A stretch of 64,000 bases of DNA from assembly GCA_040289475.1 (NCBI GenBank), contig PSLF01000001.1:62001-126000 (forward strand), given 5' to 3'. Below, one piece after another: positions 42,801 to 51,318 of this stretch (position 1 is its first letter; each line of letters starts with the position of its first letter). This DNA comes from Acidimicrobiia bacterium (GTDB taxonomy: Bacteria > Actinomycetota > Acidimicrobiia > ATN3 > PSLF01). The translations under genes were made by a program, and so were the position numbers. A model generated the notes under the pieces. The model had not been told where the DNA came from, ran no database searches, and saw only the letters and a program-made list of their open reading frames with translations.

Positions 42801-44798
42801 ATGTGTGGCATAGCAGGGTTTCTCACTTCTCGTCTACCTAGCAGCCCATCCCAGACCTTATCCAAGATGCTCAGGGTCATAGCTCATCGGGGTCCTGACG
42901 ACGAAGGTCGCTACTCGACGAGGGGGCGTAGCACTCCAAAAATTGCCTTGGGAAACAGAAGGCTCGCCATCATCGATTTAGAAGGCGGCAAGCAGCCTGT
43001 TTTCTCTGAGAAACGAGATGTTGTCGCCGTATTCAATGGCGAGATCTACAACTACAAGGAGCTGAGGAAAGAGCTTGAGGGAAGAGGACACAGCTTCGCC
43101 TCGGACTCGGACTCGGAGGTCATTCCCCACCTCTACGAGGAGCACGGTACCAGTTTTGTTGAGAGACTCAGGGGGATGTTCGCGATCGCTATTTACGACG
43201 GCTCGCGGCTGGTGTTGGCAAGAGACCGTTTCGGCATAAAACCCCTCTATTACGCAGAGCTCGACTCGGGTGGAATTGCCTTTGCATCCGAGCCATCGGC
43301 ACTGGCCCCATTCGTTTCTCTGAAGCCAGAGCCCGCACTCCTTCCCACTTATCTCTCGCTGGGGTATTTCCCAGCTCCTCTCACTCCTTACAAAGACGTA
43401 AAGAAACTTCCAGCTGCCACAGTGTTGGAGTGCGACGGAAAACGGCTTTTCACACGCCGATGGTGGGAACCCTCACTCTACTTCGAACCTAGAAGTGTCT
43501 CAGACAGCGATTTGCTCGATGCCGTAGAAGAGTCGGTTGCCGCGCACACCGTTGCCGATGTTCCGATAGGTGTCTTTGTCTCTGGCGGCCTCGACTCTTC
43601 GGTGATTGCAGCGCTCGCGGCGCGCCAATCGCAACAGGAAATTGTGGCGTTCACGCTCGGATTTGCAGGTAATTCGACCGGAGAGAAATACGACTTTGAC
43701 GAACGGGATGCTGCGGCTGAAGTCGCGGAGTATCTCGGACTCGAGCACATAGCATTGGAAACTGGCCCTCCGACCGTCGATGATCTGTTAGATCTTGCGG
43801 CGAAGTACGGGGAGCCGATAGGTGACGAAGCAGCCATTCCCACCTACGCCATCGCGAAGCTGGCTCGCCAGTACGTGAAGGTTGTTCTTACTGGAGAGGG
43901 AGGTGACGAACTTTTCGGCGGGTATGAGAAATATCGCGCCTTTTTCTTTCTCCGCCCCCTAATGGCAGCACCTCTCCCCATCCAGGGAGTGATCCAGAAA
44001 ACGATTCCTTACTTGATAGGGGAGCGCCGCGCATCGAAAATCTCGGCCATACTCGCAGAAGATCTCCTAGGGGCCAGCCGCGTATACGACGAGATATCGA
44101 CATCGGTCGAGAGGCGCCGCTTGCTCTCTCCCGAGCTTGCATCTTGGCCCGTTGCCACGCCACAGATGTGGCCTTCACTTATGGAAAGAAGGAGGCGGGG
44201 TGATCTAGATCCTCAATGGGTCCGTGCTACCGGTGAAGACTTTCAGGAGAGATACTTGCTTTCCTGGGAGGAGCTGGCGGCACTGATGGCGGCGGATGTC
44301 TGCGGTTACCTTGCCGACGGCCTCCTCCACAAGGTGGACTCTGCTACGATGGCCCACGGCCTCGAGGCGCGGGTCCCTTATCTCGACCACTGCCTGTTCC
44401 AAACGGCGGCTGGTGCCGTAGCGGCCAGAAGAGGAATGAGCGCCTTAGCGGTGCTCAGAAATATTGTCTATGCCCGTTCGTCCAAACCCGCCTTGCGGGC
44501 TATCGCAACGCAGATTCTCCCGCGGAACACAGTCGCCAGAAAAAAGCAGGGATTTGGTGTTCCGTTGAGTACCTGGCTTGCACATTTCGCTCGCAGCGAA
44601 TTGGGGCGCTACCTTGCCGATCCCAAGCGCCTCGATGACCAAGGGTATTGGAACACTCCAGAGGTATTGAAACTTGTGCAGCGTTTTCAACGCCTCCCAA
44701 AGACATCCTCCGAGCGTTCCTCCTCTCACCACATCGCAAAAACGGCGTGGGTCATCCTCGCTTACCAGTTGTGGATTGAGTCGATCTCTGAGAGCTAG
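42801..44798 (+). CDS. Asparagine synthase (glutamine-hydrolysing) homologue
   Basis: The 665-aa protein has the N-terminal glutaminase domain with the nucleophile Cys2 (MCGIAGF) and the RHRGPDD-like segment AHRGPDDEGRYS. The C-terminal synthetase domain has the PP-loop SGGLDSSVIAAL (about 261-272) and GEGGDELFGGYEKYR. All catalytic landmarks are present. Such enzymes are common in surface polysaccharide loci, where they amidate uronic acids or related carboxylates rather than make free asparagine. Its position between a methyltransferase and a deacetylase supports that reading, but free asparagine synthesis is not excluded. Confidence 0.92.
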   Translation: MCGIAGFLTSRLPSSPSQTLSKMLRVIAHRGPDDEGRYSTRGRSTPKIALGNRRLAIIDLEGGKQPVFSEKRDVVAVFNGEIYNYKELRKELEGRGHSFASDSDSEVIPHLYEEHGTSFVERLRGMFAIAIYDGSRLVLARDRFGIKPLYYAELDSGGIAFASEPSALAPFVSLKPEPALLPTYLSLGYFPAPLTPYKDVKKLPAATVLECDGKRLFTRRWWEPSLYFEPRSVSDSDLLDAVEESVAAHTVADVPIGVFVSGGLDSSVIAALAARQSQQEIVAFTLGFAGNSTGEKYDFDERDAAAEVAEYLGLEHIALETGPPTVDDLLDLAAKYGEPIGDEAAIPTYAIAKLARQYVKVVLTGEGGDELFGGYEKYRAFFFLRPLMAAPLPIQGVIQKTIPYLIGERRASKISAILAEDLLGASRVYDEISTSVERRRLLSPELASWPVATPQMWPSLMERRRRGDLDPQWVRATGEDFQERYLLSWEELAALMAADVCGYLADGLLHKVDSATMAHGLEARVPYLDHCLFQTAAGAVAARRGMSALAVLRNIVYARSSKPALRAIATQILPRNTVARKKQGFGVPLSTWLAHFARSELGRYLADPKRLDDQGYWNTPEVLKLVQRFQRLPKTSSERSSSHHIAKTAWVILAYQLWIESISES

Positions 44799-44803
44799 AA
44801 AGG

Positions 44804-45484
44804 ATGTACCGAATCCTCGCTTACCACAGAATCACAAATCAAGAAAGCTCTGCGCTGTGCGTCTCTCCCCGAGCCTTCAAACGACAAGTCCAGAACATGG
44901 TGCGCTGGGGTTTCACGCTGGTAAGCCTGAGAGAACTGGACGCACTCAAGGCTAGAGGAGTAAAGGGGCGGATCGCAGCGATAACCTTTGACGACGGCTT
45001 CGAAGACAACTACACCCAAGCATTTCCCGTGCTTACCGCCTATGAGGCATCCGCAACCTTTTTTGTTCCGTCGTCTCTGGTTGGGGAGCCAGGGCGAATG
45101 AACGAAGCCCAACTTCGAGACCTGACCGCTAGCGGCTTTGAAATAGGCTCACACTCCAAGACCCACCGAGAGCTTCCGCACCTAGATGACGAAGAGCTAT
45201 ACGAAGAGATTGCTGGGTCAAAAAAAGAATTGGAGGACATCGTGGGGTCTTCTGTAGAGAGCTTTGCCTATCCGAGGGGCAAGTACGACTTCCGGTGCCG
45301 AACGATAGTCGAATCGTCCGGGTATCTACGCGCTGTTGTCACCCCGCGTGGTCCCGGGCACTATGAAGGACCATACACCATGGAGCGCGTCGGCATTTAC
45401 CGGCACACGGGATCTACCGCTTTTGCCCTCAAGCTGTTGGGGGTCTATAGCCAGCTGAAGCGGTACGGATGGACGCGCCGCTAA
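44804..45484 (+). CDS. Polysaccharide deacetylase (CE4)
   Basis: The 226-aa protein has the NodB-type catalytic motifs. Motif 1 is TFDDGFED, motif 2 is GSHSKTHREL (metal His pair) and motif 3 is FAYPRGKYD. The AYHRI start and FFVPSSLVG strand are typical of the short cytoplasmic or periplasmic forms. No signal peptide is present, which suggests that it deacetylates a lipid- or nucleotide-linked sugar inside the cell. It follows the asparagine-synthase-like gene by 5 bases and overlaps the next glycosyltransferase by 16 bases. Confidence 0.9.
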   Translation: MYRILAYHRITNQESSALCVSPRAFKRQVQNMVRWGFTLVSLRELDALKARGVKGRIAAITFDDGFEDNYTQAFPVLTAYEASATFFVPSSLVGEPGRMNEAQLRDLTASGFEIGSHSKTHRELPHLDDEELYEEIAGSKKELEDIVGSSVESFAYPRGKYDFRCRTIVESSGYLRAVVTPRGPGHYEGPYTMERVGIYRHTGSTAFALKLLGVYSQLKRYGWTRR

Positions 45485-46572
45485 TCCTCCACGTAACCAC
45501 CGATACTGGAGTCGGCGGCACGGAGTCTCGGCTCGCGCTCTTCTTCGAGCACACAGACTCGAGTAAGCTTCGCCATGAACTCGTGACGCTAAAGCCAAAG
45601 GGAAAACTGGCCCACAGGATCGAGGCTTGCGGAATTCCGGTAACCTCCCTAGAGCTAAATGACACTTCGAGGGCTCTCCAGGCAGTAGGCCACCTCCGAA
45701 GGCTCATATCTCAGCGGCAACCTCGAGTCGTTCAAACCCACCTTTTCCATGCAAATGCAATGGCTCGTCCGATAGCCAGGGTATCGGGGGTAAGCTCAGT
45801 AATCTCGGGTTACGCCAGTGTCGATACTGAAATGCCCATTTGGCGAAGAATCGTAGATGCGGCAACTGCTCGCTTCGCTCACATCCACTTGGCGAACTGC
45901 AGAGCAGTAGCTGCGGCAGCTGCGCGCAGGATCCGGGTTTCCGAGAAGAACTTTCGGATTGTTTACCCCGGACGCCCCGACCCCCTAGCTAGAGAGCAAC
46001 TGGCCTCTATAGAAGCCCGGAGGCAAAAGAGGAATCCTCCTCTCGTCGTTTCCGTAGGAAGGCTTCACAGGGCGAAGGGGCACCACGTCTTACTCGAAGC
46101 TCTCCAAGGAGTTGGGTGTCGATGGGAAGCCGTTATCGTGGGAGACGGCCCATGTAGGAGAGATCTGGAGCAAAAAGCCATCGAGCTCGGGATCTCTAAT
46201 CGCGTTCGCTTTGCAGGGGAAGTAGAAGATCCGGCCGCTTACTATGCCGAGGCAGCCGTATTTGTACTCCCCTCTTTGTGGGAAGGAATGCCAGGGGCAT
46301 TGATAGAGGCGATGTTTTGGGCTGTTCCTATCGTGGCCACAGCAGTGGGTGGAGTGCCCGAGGCCGTCAAGCATGCAAAGAGCGCGCTGCTAGCTAGTCC
46401 TGGAGACCCCGAGGCTCTGGGCGATCTCATAGAGGAAGCCATTGAGAACAAAGATCTTTCATCCAGGATTGCGGCGGAAGCTAGAAACCGAGCAAAGCAG
46501 TTATTCAGCGTAGAGAACATGGTTAGGGAATGGGAGGCCGTCTATTACGACGCTCTAGCATCCCAACATTGA
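45469..46572 (+). CDS. GT4 glycosyltransferase
   Basis: The 367-aa GT-B enzyme starts LILHVTTDTGVGGTESRLALFF. It has VVQTHLFHANAMARPIAR in the acceptor half, SVGRLHRAKGHHVLLEAL at the donor site, and the ExxE motif region LWEGMPGALIEAMFWAVPIVA. It probably transfers a sugar from a nucleotide donor to a lipid-linked glycan. It overlaps the deacetylase gene, and a 67-base gap separates it from pseB. Confidence 0.9.
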   Translation: MDAPLILHVTTDTGVGGTESRLALFFEHTDSSKLRHELVTLKPKGKLAHRIEACGIPVTSLELNDTSRALQAVGHLRRLISQRQPRVVQTHLFHANAMARPIARVSGVSSVISGYASVDTEMPIWRRIVDAATARFAHIHLANCRAVAAAAARRIRVSEKNFRIVYPGRPDPLAREQLASIEARRQKRNPPLVVSVGRLHRAKGHHVLLEALQGVGCRWEAVIVGDGPCRRDLEQKAIELGISNRVRFAGEVEDPAAYYAEAAVFVLPSLWEGMPGALIEAMFWAVPIVATAVGGVPEAVKHAKSALLASPGDPEALGDLIEEAIENKDLSSRIAAEARNRAKQLFSVENMVREWEAVYYDALASQH

Positions 46573-46639
46573 TAAGTAAATCCGTTACGCTTCTCTGCGC
46601 TCAGTGGTGACCGTCGGTTCTTTGAGGAAAGGATTCGAT

Positions 46640-47623
46640 GTGACTCTGGATGGCAAAACAATGCTCGTCACCGGAGGAACTGGCTCTTTCGGACGGCGTT
46701 TCATCGCTCGAGTACTCGCTGAATACGAGGTCGAGGCGGTAAGGGTGTTCTCTCGCGACGAGTTGAAACAGTGGGAGTTACAGCAACAGTACCCCAACGA
46801 GAACCGCTTACGATTTCTCCTAGGTGACGTAAGGGATCTGGATCGACTGAGACGAGCCTTTCGCGGAGTGGACATAGTGGTTCACGCTGCCGCCCTAAAG
46901 CAGGTGCCTGCTTGTGAGTACAATCCGTTCGAAGCTGTGCAGACCAACGTAATCGGATCCGAGAATGTCATAAGGGCAGCTCTCGACACCGGGGTCGAAC
47001 GCGTTCTGGCTATCTCGTCTGACAAAGCCGTCGCCCCTGCGAACCTTTATGGGGCCACAAAACTCTGCGCAGAAAAGCTTTTCTCGAGAGGAAACGCGTA
47101 CTCCGGGAATCTACCCACCCGATTCGCGTGTGTACGCTACGGAAACGTCGCCGGAAGCTCCGGATCCGTTATCCCTCTTTTCAGAGGACAGGCCGAAGAG
47201 GGAACCCTGACAATCACGGATCCGAGGGCAACGCGCTTCTTTATCACCGTGGACCAGGCTGTCGACTTCGTGATCTCGTGCATCGAAGAAATGCGTGGGG
47301 GGGAGGTTTCGATCCCCAAGCTCCCGTCGGTAAAAGTGGTCGACGTTGCCGAGGCGATAGCTCCCGGGATCCCAACGCGAGTAATTGGCATGAGGCCCGG
47401 TGAAAAACTTCACGAAGTTCTCGTCGCCAAAGAAGAGGCGCGCCACGCCCTCGAACTCGAAGATCGCTACCTCATTCTTCCCGAGGAGCCATCCTGGTCC
47501 TTGCTTAGAGAGTGGCCCCCAGCTAAAAAAGTGCCGGAGGATTTCCAGTACTCCTCGGACACGAATACCGCATGGCTTAACGTGGAAGAGATTAGGCGCC
47601 TCGTCGAGTCGGTCCCGGGGTGA
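46640..47623 (+). CDS. pseB: UDP-GlcNAc 4,6-dehydratase, PseB-like
   Basis: GTG 46640 follows GAGGAAAGG by seven bases and gives 327 aa. The protein has the SDR motif MLVTGGTGSFGRRFI, then FSRDELKQWELQQQY, HAAALKQVPACEYNPFEAVQTNV and SSDKAVAPANLYGATKLCAEKLF, where the Asp-Lys pair and YxxxK are those of FlaA1/PseB. VRYGNVAGSSGSVIP and the C-terminal RPGEKLHE also match. PseB removes water from UDP-GlcNAc and inverts C5, the first step of pseudaminic acid synthesis. The pseC-like gene follows 4 bases later. The choice between PseB and the 5-retaining CapD/WbpM type rests on size and neighbours. Confidence 0.9.
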   Translation: MTLDGKTMLVTGGTGSFGRRFIARVLAEYEVEAVRVFSRDELKQWELQQQYPNENRLRFLLGDVRDLDRLRRAFRGVDIVVHAAALKQVPACEYNPFEAVQTNVIGSENVIRAALDTGVERVLAISSDKAVAPANLYGATKLCAEKLFSRGNAYSGNLPTRFACVRYGNVAGSSGSVIPLFRGQAEEGTLTITDPRATRFFITVDQAVDFVISCIEEMRGGEVSIPKLPSVKVVDVAEAIAPGIPTRVIGMRPGEKLHEVLVAKEEARHALELEDRYLILPEEPSWSLLREWPPAKKVPEDFQYSSDTNTAWLNVEEIRRLVESVPG

Positions 47624-47627
47624 TTCC

Positions 47628-48779
47628 ATGCAAAGGCCGCCGCTTCCCTACAGCCGCCAGAAGATAGAAAAAGACGACATTGAAGTGGTATGTCGAACTC
47701 TCGAGCGCGATGTTATTACCCAGGGACCAGAGCTCCAGACCTTCGAAGAGGAGCTTGCCTCGAGGTGCGGCGCTCGTTATGCAATCTGCTTCAACTCGGG
47801 AACCGCAGCACTGTGGGCAGCCGTGGCCTCACTCGGTCTGGAAAAAGGTGTCGACGGAGTAGTTCCGGCAATTACCTTCGTAGCCTCGGCCACAGCGTTG
47901 ATACAGGCGGGTGTTCGGCCCATAATAGCCGACGTCAATCCGGCAACCGGCAACCTGGACGCCGACACCCTTAGAGCCTCCATAACAGAGAAAACCTCTG
48001 TCATTGTAGTAGTTCACTATGGCGGCCTCCCTGCTCCCATGGAGGAGATCGCTAGAGTGGCGGCGAGCTACGGGGGCATCCCTATCATCGAGGACGCAGC
48101 GCATGCCCTTGGCGCCAGCTACAAAGGCGAGCCTGTTGGGTCATGCTCCCTGTCCAAAGCTACTGTCTTTAGTTTCCACCCCGTAAAAGCGATCACGACC
48201 GGAGAGGGAGGCGCTCTCGTTACCAACGATTCAGGCCTCGCTGAAAAGGCGCGACGCTACCGACATCATGGGATCACGCCCGTCCCGGAGCGAGGCCCTT
48301 GGTACTACGACGTGACCTCCCTGGGGATGAACGGGCGGATCACGGAGTTCCAGTGCGCTCTCGGACGCTCGCAACTAAAAAAGCTCGATTCTTATATTGT
48401 CGAGAGAAATGCGATCGCCTCTACGTACGACGACAGACTTGCAGCGACAGACGGTATCTCATCAGCTGCAAAAGCTCCCGAGGGATCGCTTCACGCATAT
48501 CACCTCTATCCCGCTAGGCTGGATGATCCATCTGACCGCGGAGCTCTATTCGAGACTCTGATTTCTGCGGGAATCCGCCCACAGGTTCACTACATACCCC
48601 TTCACTATCACAGCCTGTTTCGCTCGCTGGGCGCTCCAGAGAAGGGGTCGCTAAAGGGAGCCGAGAACTTCTACGAGACCGAGATATCCCTCCCGATCTA
48701 CCCAGGCCTGACTCGAGAGGATCAGGAGCGCGTCTTGAACGCTATCGCGGGCTTCTTCGCCGCAAAGCGGCTTACCTAG
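47628..48779 (+). CDS. pseC: DegT/PseC-type 4-aminotransferase
   Basis: The 383-aa PLP enzyme of the DegT/DnrJ/EryC1 family aminates C4 of the keto-sugar made by PseB. It has the start PPLPYSRQKIEKDDIEVVCRTL, CFNSGTAALWAAV, EDAAHALGASY, and the pyridoxal lysine in FSFHPVKAITTGEGGA. RRYRHHGI and RPQVHYIPLHYHSLF are features shared with PseC proteins. ATG 47628 lies 4 bases after the pseB stop. It ends the first + strand run; the remaining pathway genes are 5-10 kb further on. Confidence 0.9.
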   Translation: MQRPPLPYSRQKIEKDDIEVVCRTLERDVITQGPELQTFEEELASRCGARYAICFNSGTAALWAAVASLGLEKGVDGVVPAITFVASATALIQAGVRPIIADVNPATGNLDADTLRASITEKTSVIVVVHYGGLPAPMEEIARVAASYGGIPIIEDAAHALGASYKGEPVGSCSLSKATVFSFHPVKAITTGEGGALVTNDSGLAEKARRYRHHGITPVPERGPWYYDVTSLGMNGRITEFQCALGRSQLKKLDSYIVERNAIASTYDDRLAATDGISSAAKAPEGSLHAYHLYPARLDDPSDRGALFETLISAGIRPQVHYIPLHYHSLFRSLGAPEKGSLKGAENFYETEISLPIYPGLTREDQERVLNAIAGFFAAKRLT

Positions 48780-48811
48780 CAAGATCCCTCTTGAGCGCTT
48801 TGTTCGTCGAT

Positions 48812-48847
48812 GTCTTTACGTCGCAGACCCGTATCGCCCGTAAAGAC
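48812..48847. terminator. Hairpin between the convergent pseC and UbiB-kinase genes
   Basis: GTCTTTACG (48812-48820) and CGTAAAGAC (48839-48847) form a perfect 9-pair stem with an 18-base loop. The T/A content within the stem is moderate and no T-run follows, so it may act as a bidirectional end signal. Confidence 0.4.
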
Positions 48848-48882
48848 GAGAGCGTCAGTGGGGCGGGCCTTCGAAAGCTACG

Positions 48883-50406
48883 CTACGACAACGCCCCCAG
48901 CCGTTCCATTTCCTCGGTGTACTTGCCGACGAAGTAGTCGAAGAGCTTGGATACCTCTGCCCGAAGGTCGACACCGGGATTGAGAGCCTGCACAGCCTCC
49001 CCTAGATAAATAAGGTTTTTCAAAAAAAGCAACAGGTCTTTGGGAACGCGAGCCCCGTGGGAGGCGAATACCCTGATGACCTTCGCCAGTCCATCCGCGA
49101 AGTCGGATAGGCTCACAGAGGTAAGAGTAGCTCGGCGTTGTGCTAAGGTTTCCTCCACAGCAGCAATCAGTTCGCCGCGATCGACACCGCTGGGAAACGT
49201 GTCGAAAGCTATGAAACTATCGATGATCTTCTCTGTGTCATCCTTGGCCACAGCGATCATCAGATTGACAAGCGACCTTCGACGAGGCTCGTCCATTCTG
49301 GCGACTATACCGAAGTCCATTAGGCCGAACTTGCCGTCGGGAAGCAAAAACACGTTTCCAGAGTGTAAATCGCCGTGAAAAGTGCCAGCTATAGCTGCCC
49401 CCTCCAACACCGTGCGCATTGCCACATGTAGGAGATAAGCAGTGTCGAAATTTGCTCGCTCCAACGGCGTAAGATCCGAATAGCGCCGTCCGTAAAGGCG
49501 CTCCATAACGAGCACGCGTCGTCCCACGAGACCAGGAATCGGATGAGGAACTACGATGTCCTCGGCCCCCAGGGCTTCGAGGCCGGTGGCAATGTCGACC
49601 ATGTTGTCGGCCTCCAATCGTAGATCGAGTTCTTCCACAACTGTCTCGCAGAACAGCGACAGCACGCCATATAAGTTAGCCTGCTCCAATTCAGGAATCA
49701 GACGGTTCAGAGCCATGATTACTCTAGAGAGGACTCGAACGTCTGCCTCTATGACCCTGTCTATCCCTGGCCTCAGAACCTTTATGACGACGTCGCGCCC
49801 GTCTCGCAGTCTGGCGGCATGAACCTGCGCCACCGACGCAGCGGCCAGAGCCTCTTGCTCGATGCCATCGAAGATCACCTCGGGATCTTTTCCCAGATCC
49901 TCTTCGATGATCTGCGGTAGTCGCGCTGCCTCAAAGGGCGGGACTTCGTCGCGGCAAGGCATAAAAGCCTCGACAACACCGTCAGGAAGGATGCCCCTCG
50001 CTGAGGCAATCACTTGGCCCAGCTTCACGAAAGTCGGACCGAGTCGGACAAAGGTTTCCCGAGCGTACAGCGCGCGGCTCTCCGCTGACTCCTCGGGATC
50101 GTCTGGCTCCAACCCGAGTGCCGACAACACACGCCGGGGAATTACATCGGTGATGGCCACCGCTAGCAAGGCCCTACCCGCTTCGAACCCAATACGTCCA
50201 AGGCGGCCCGCGTCTCCGATTGCGGGGATTCCCCGCAAGATGCTTCTTGCCCGACGCTTCAGGCGAGATCGCTCTGGCTCGGCGTGGCTCCGCCAGCCCA
50301 ACGCAGCGTCAAAAAGTCCCTCTTCCTCGAGTACCCACGACGAGCGCGCAAGACGTTGCTCGAAGGAGGGAAAGGCGCGTTGGACTCCCAAGGGCTCCGA
50401 CTCCAT
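48883..50406 (-). CDS. ABC1/UbiB-family atypical kinase
   Basis: From ATG 50406, nine bases after AGGAGG, the protein is 507 aa. It carries the family's KxGQ motif (FVKLGQVIASARGILPDGVVEAF), the Ala-rich nucleotide loop AAASVAQVHAA, the ion-pair Lys in DVVIKVLRPGI, HGDLHSGNVFLLPDG and the metal-binding LMDFGI. Such proteins act as ATPases in quinone or lipid metabolism. The start at 50406 is favoured because a strong promoter at 50447-50475 lies downstream of the longer alternative start (50475). It is transcribed with or just after the PadR gene. Confidence 0.9.
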   Translation of the reverse strand: MESEPLGVQRAFPSFEQRLARSSWVLEEEGLFDAALGWRSHAEPERSRLKRRARSILRGIPAIGDAGRLGRIGFEAGRALLAVAITDVIPRRVLSALGLEPDDPEESAESRALYARETFVRLGPTFVKLGQVIASARGILPDGVVEAFMPCRDEVPPFEAARLPQIIEEDLGKDPEVIFDGIEQEALAAASVAQVHAARLRDGRDVVIKVLRPGIDRVIEADVRVLSRVIMALNRLIPELEQANLYGVLSLFCETVVEELDLRLEADNMVDIATGLEALGAEDIVVPHPIPGLVGRRVLVMERLYGRRYSDLTPLERANFDTAYLLHVAMRTVLEGAAIAGTFHGDLHSGNVFLLPDGKFGLMDFGIVARMDEPRRRSLVNLMIAVAKDDTEKIIDSFIAFDTFPSGVDRGELIAAVEETLAQRRATLTSVSLSDFADGLAKVIRVFASHGARVPKDLLLFLKNLIYLGEAVQALNPGVDLRAEVSKLFDYFVGKYTEEMERLGALS

Positions 50407-50446
50407 CTCCGACCACCTCCTGTTTACCGGATTCTGTCGACGCCGA

Positions 50447-50475
50447 AATATATCGTGATATATCGTATGGGTCAA
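50447..50475 (-). promoter_or_regulatory. Promoter of the UbiB-kinase gene with an embedded 16-base palindrome
   Basis: On the - strand TTGACC (50470-50475), a 17-base spacer and TATATT (50447-50452) make a strong promoter. The dyad ATATATCGTGATATAT (50448-50463) covers the -10 box and most of the spacer. AT-rich perfect dyads of this size suit PadR-family repressors, and a PadR gene lies directly upstream. Confidence 0.7.
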
Positions 50476-50540
50476 CCTTACAGCTCACATCGAATCGCAT
50501 GCTGCTTTTCTGGCAGACTGGGGAGAGATCGGCATTGTGA

Positions 50541-50563
50541 ACGACTCGTTAAACGACTCGTTA
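50541..50563. repeat. Short tandem repeat downstream of padR
   Basis: ACGACTCGTTA occurs at 50541-50551 and 50553-50563, separated by one base, just after the PadR gene end on the - strand. Its meaning is unknown; a regulator site or slippage product is possible. Confidence 0.6.
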
Positions 50564-50573
50564 TACGTCACGT

Positions 50574-51173
50574 TCAAGAAGTTTTATCTTCGCTAGAGCG
50601 AGAGAAGGTAGCGCTCCCCTCCTCTAACTGATCGATAGCCTCCATCACTTCCATACGAGCCCTCTCTAAAGCACGCCTGATGTGTCTCAAAGCTTCGAGG
50701 TCTAAGCCCAGATGCCTCGCCCTTCGAGCCACTGAGCGACTGAAATCGGCGAGATCTTCCTCGAGTTCCCCTACCAGTGCCCGGGAGCGTCGCTTCTCCG
50801 AAGGCGTAAGCTGACGCCGCTCCACCCGCTTGACAGCCTCTCTCACTCTTCTGCTCTTGTGCCTGAGGACCCCCTCTCCCGCTTTGGTTAAGTAGTAGAC
50901 ACGTCGCCCCTCGTCTTCTTCGGCTTTCACATATCCAGCCTCTTCCAAGGCTGCGAGGTTCGGATAAAGCATCCCTGGACTTGGGCGATAGGCGCCACCT
51001 GTCTTGCGCTCGATGTCTTTGAGGAGTTGATAGCCGTGGCGAGCACCTTCAGAGAGAAGGTATAAAAGGAACCACTTGATGTCACCCTTTTGAAGTGCAG
51101 ATCCGCTGTCGGACTCCGGCTCGTCGCTACGCTCCGGCTCGTCTCCAATAGCTCTATCGCTAGCCGTGCCCAC
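50574..51173 (-). CDS. PadR-family transcriptional regulator
   Basis: The 199-aa protein has the PadR winged helix: KGDIKWFLLYLLSEGARHGYQL, then GMLYPNLAALEEAGYVKAEED and RRVYYLTKAGEGVL. A long basic and acidic coiled C-terminus (REAVKRVERRQLTPSEKRRSR...ERARMEVMEAIDQL) should dimerise. The first 27 residues are an acidic Ser/Glu/Asp extension, so a later start is possible. It probably represses the promoter that drives the UbiB-kinase gene 168 bases downstream. It diverges from the class III aminotransferase gene. Confidence 0.9.
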   Translation of the reverse strand: MGTASDRAIGDEPERSDEPESDSGSALQKGDIKWFLLYLLSEGARHGYQLLKDIERKTGGAYRPSPGMLYPNLAALEEAGYVKAEEDEGRRVYYLTKAGEGVLRHKSRRVREAVKRVERRQLTPSEKRRSRALVGELEEDLADFSRSVARRARHLGLDLEALRHIRRALERARMEVMEAIDQLEEGSATFSRSSEDKTS

Positions 51174-51238
51174 TTCACTCGACCTCGTCTCTTACTAGAT
51201 ATTACGCGTTCGGTGTGGCATGTATCTCCTTAGTGGTG

Positions 51239-51294
51239 GCTTGAGTGTTCCCCGAGCACCAGCTCAAGTAAATGAGGATAACCTAAGCTCAAGC
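51239..51294 (+). other. Leader segment with alternative short pairings
   Basis: GCTTGAG (51239-51245) can pair either with CTCAAG (51263-51268) or with CTCAAGC (51288-51294). The octamer AGCTCAAG is present twice, 25 bases apart. The segment lies in the probable 5' leader of the aminotransferase gene. Confidence 0.4.
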
Positions 51295-51318
51295 GTCTCT
51301 TTTAGGAGGAAGAGTCAG

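Noticed and set aside
49862-50458. 198-residue + strand frame opposite the UbiB-like kinase gene
   Set aside because: It is a Ser/Arg-rich shadow of a conserved gene, and its composition follows from the antisense codons.
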